Positions 62,380 through 64,000 of a stretch of DNA of 64,000 nucleotides are shown here, in pieces; the first letter of the stretch is position 1; every line of letters starts with the position of its first letter. The translations under genes were made by a program, and so were the position numbers. The notes under the pieces were generated by a model. The model worked only from the letters and a program-made list of their open reading frames with translations. It did not search any database and was not told the DNA's origin. The stretch is from Hydractinia symbiolongicarpus (taxonomy: Eukaryota; Cnidaria; Hydrozoa; Anthoathecata; Hydractiniidae): positions 8,744,001 through 8,808,000 of the forward strand of contig NC_079876.1 of the NCBI RefSeq assembly GCF_029227915.1. The letters run 5' to 3'.

Positions 62380-64000
62380 ACTCATTTCCCAAACGATTTT
62401 TTAAATTATTATTTCACCACTAAAACGCATGAGACTTGTAGTTTTCAAAAATGTTTTCATTTTTGATGAGACGCTGAATAAAAGCAGTTTAATCGCCGGC
62501 AAACGAAAACCCGCGATTTCCCGTAAATCCCGGGCTTGGCACGTATAGTCGAATGTATACAAAGAAAGTACCCTGTGAGTAAACTCATTTCCAGAACGAT
62601 TTTTTAAATTATTTTTTCACCACTAAAACGCATAAGACTTGTAGTTTTTAAAAATGTTTTCATTTTTGATGAGACGCTGAATAAAAGAAGTTTAATCGCC
62701 GGCAAACGAAAACCCGCGATTTCCCGTAAATCCCGGCTTGGCCCGTATAGTCAAAAGTATACAAAGAAACTACCCAGGGAGTAAACTCATTTCCCAAACG
62801 ATTTTTTAAATTATTTTTCCACCACTAAAACGCATGAGACTTGTAGTTTTCAAAAATGATTTCATTTTTGATGAGACGCTGAATAAAAGCAGTTTAATCG
62901 CCGGCAAACGAAAACCTGCGATTTCCTTAAATCCCGGACTCGGCCCGTATAGTCAAAAGTATACAAAGAAAGTACCCAGGGAGTAAACTCATTTCCAGAA
63001 CGATTTTTAAATTATTTTTTCACCACTAAAACGCATAAGACTTGTAGTTTTTAAAAAAGTTTTCATTTTTGATGAGACGCTGAATAAAAGAAGTTTAATC
63101 GCCGGCAAACAAAAACCCGCGATTTCCCGTAAATCCCGGGCTTGGCCCGTATAGTCAAAAGTATACAAAGAAAGTACCCAGGGAGTAAACTCATTTCCCG
63201 AACGATTTTTTATATTATTTTTTTACCACTAAACGCATGAGACTTGTAGTTTTTAAAATTATTTTCATATTTGATGGGACGCTGAATAAAAGAAGTTTAA
63301 TCGCCGGCAAACGAAAACCTGCGATTTCCTTAAATCCCGGACTCGGCCCGTATAGTCAAAAGTATACAAAGAAAGTACCCAGGGAGTAAACTCATTTCCC
63401 GAACGATTTTTTATATTATTTTTTTACCACTAAACGCATGAGACTTGTAGTTTTCAAAAATATTTTCATATTTGATGGGACGCTGAATAAAAGAAGTTTA
63501 ATCGCCGGCAAACAAAAATCCCCGATTTCCCGTAAATCCCGGACTCGGCCCGTATAGTCAAAAGTATACAAAGAAAGTACCCAGGGAGTAAACTCATTTC
63601 CCGAACGATTATTTAAATTACTTTTTCACCACTAAAACGCATGAGACTTTTAGTTTTTAAAAATGTTTTCCTTTTTGATGAGACGCTGAATAAATGAAGT
63701 TTCATCGCCGGCAAACGAAAACCTGCGATTTTCCGTAAATCCTGGACTCGGCCCGTATAGTCAAAAGTATACAAAGAAAGTACCCAGGGAGTAAACTCAT
63801 TTCCCAAACGATTTTTTAAATTATTTTTCCACCACTAAAACGCATGAGACTTGTAGTTTTCAAAAATGATTTCATTTTTGATGAGACGCTGAATAAAAGC
63901 AGTTTAATCGCCGGCAAACGAAAACCTGCGATTTCCTTAAATCCCGGACTCGGCCCGTATAGTCAAAAGTATACAAAGAAAGTACCCAGGGAGTAAACTC
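62380..64000. repeat. Terminal segment resembling 5.3-6.5 kb
   Basis: The first monomers run in the same order as those at 5.28-6.28 kb: TTGGCACG/CCCTGTGAG; TTCCAGAACG/CATAAGAC with AAACTACCC; an AAAGCAG monomer with TTCCTTAAATCC; CATAAGAC/AAAAAAGTTTTC; then B type with AAAATTATTTTCATATTTG. From about 63.4 kb the TATATT and GATTATTT/TTTTCCTTTTTG/GTTTCATCG monomers of 61.98-62.38 kb recur 1,415 bp downstream. The array runs off the window end unbroken. Confidence 0.75.

Larger units (their letters stand above)
1..64000. repeat. Satellite DNA array, ~202-203 bp monomer, head to tail
   Basis: The entire window is built from one monomer of 201-203 bp, repeated about 316 times in a single orientation. 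The landmark ACTCATTTCCCGAACG recurs at, for example, 408, 6885, 18431, 31191, 49813 and 62380 (last bases vary), at spacings that are multiples of about 202.5. Each monomer carries the same ordered landmarks: ACTCATTT, a T-rich stretch, CGCATGAGACTTGTAG, GAGACGCTG, ATCGCCGGCAAACG, GCGATTTCCCGTAAATCC, GGCCCGTATAGTC, GTATACAAAG and GTACCCAGGGAG. No inverted monomers, transposons or unique sequence interrupt it. Monomers vary by scattered substitutions and by 1-2 bp indels, mainly in T-tracts and around CCCGGGCTTGG. Such organisation is typical of eukaryotic heterochromatic satellite. The family is not one I recognise, and a centromeric role cannot be shown from sequence alone. Confidence 0.98.

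Noticed and set aside
1092-63807. About forty short open reading frames (61-91 codons), nearly all on the minus strand, with near-identical products
   Set aside because: They are the same stretch of satellite read again and again. Most have TTG as the assumed start (from CCCAAACG or GCCGGCAAAC on the other strand), not ATG. Monomer length is not a multiple of three, so the frame rotates and stops end every frame within about one monomer. No domain, signal peptide or codon-level constraint is visible.
1-64000. CRISPR array
   Set aside because: The repeated unit is about 202 bp with no unique spacers between repeats and no cas genes. Every base belongs to the repeat.
1-64000. rDNA spacer, tRNA cluster or histone-like gene cluster
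   Set aside because: No rRNA, tRNA or coding segment occurs in the monomer. The unit is too short and carries no recognisable gene.
1-64000. Transposable elements or LTRs inside the array
   Set aside because: I read for breaks in monomer order, inverted segments, and polyA or terminal repeats. Every departure was a 1-2 bp indel or a chimeric monomer.
1-64000. A new defence system or gene cluster
   Set aside because: There is no coding capacity in the window. The interest lies in satellite structure and turnover only.

Overview
The whole 64 kb window is one uninterrupted block of tandemly repeated, satellite-type DNA. A monomer of about 202-203 bp is repeated head to tail roughly 316 times, always in the same orientation. 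I see no protein-coding gene, tRNA, rRNA, transposon, CRISPR array or unique sequence. A gene-free tandem block of this size, with nested higher-order repeats, points to a eukaryotic chromosome (centromeric, pericentromeric, subtelomeric or B/sex-chromosome heterochromatin). I do not recognise the monomer and cannot name the species.

The monomer is bipartite. Counting from the A of ACTCATTT, positions 1-114 are AT-rich (about 28% GC by hand count) with several T- and A-tracts. Positions 115-164 form a GC-rich island (about 64% GC) containing GCCGGC and often CCCGGG. Positions 165-203 are AT-rich again, with a GTATA/TATAC dyad. Overall GC is about 38%, and CpG is more frequent than base composition predicts. 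Monomers differ at recurring diagnostic sites that define several subfamilies.

Layout, from diagnostic variants and exact offsets between marker sites. (1) 1-5.4 kb: B-type monomers (CATATTTGATGGGACG) mixed with others; a 4-monomer (809 bp) and a 7-monomer (1,418 bp) higher-order repeat. (2) 5.4-10.5 kb: a perfectly phased dimer repeat (405 bp x 4) and a 5-monomer (1,011 bp) duplication. (3) 10.5-18.2 kb: two overlapping 11-monomer duplications (2,228/2,229 and 2,230 bp), rich in a GGTCCG/TAGTTAAAAG subfamily. (4) 18.2-28.5 kb: 4-monomer units (810 bp) inside a 16-monomer (3,242 bp) repeat, shrinking to 3-monomer units, then a third 11-monomer offset (2,227 bp). (5) 28.5-34.8 kb: a mixed zone, then a 1,620 bp 8-monomer duplication with no mismatch over about 1,657 aligned bases. 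(6) 34.8-48.2 kb: a 6,680 bp 33-monomer tandem duplication in which each copy has lost a different single monomer. (7) 48.2-62.4 kb: 3-monomer (607 bp), 8-monomer (1,620 bp), 12-monomer (2,433 bp) and 18-monomer (3,649 bp) repeats. (8) 62.4-64 kb: a return to the type of sequence found at 5.3-6.5 kb.

No genes work together here. The biology is that of satellite turnover: in-register unequal exchange or gene conversion, local homogenisation, and repeated formation of higher-order repeats at several scales. Open reading frames in the window are by-products of the repeat; most start at TTG and they recur only because the monomer recurs. All boundaries and identities come from reading by eye; alignment would refine them.
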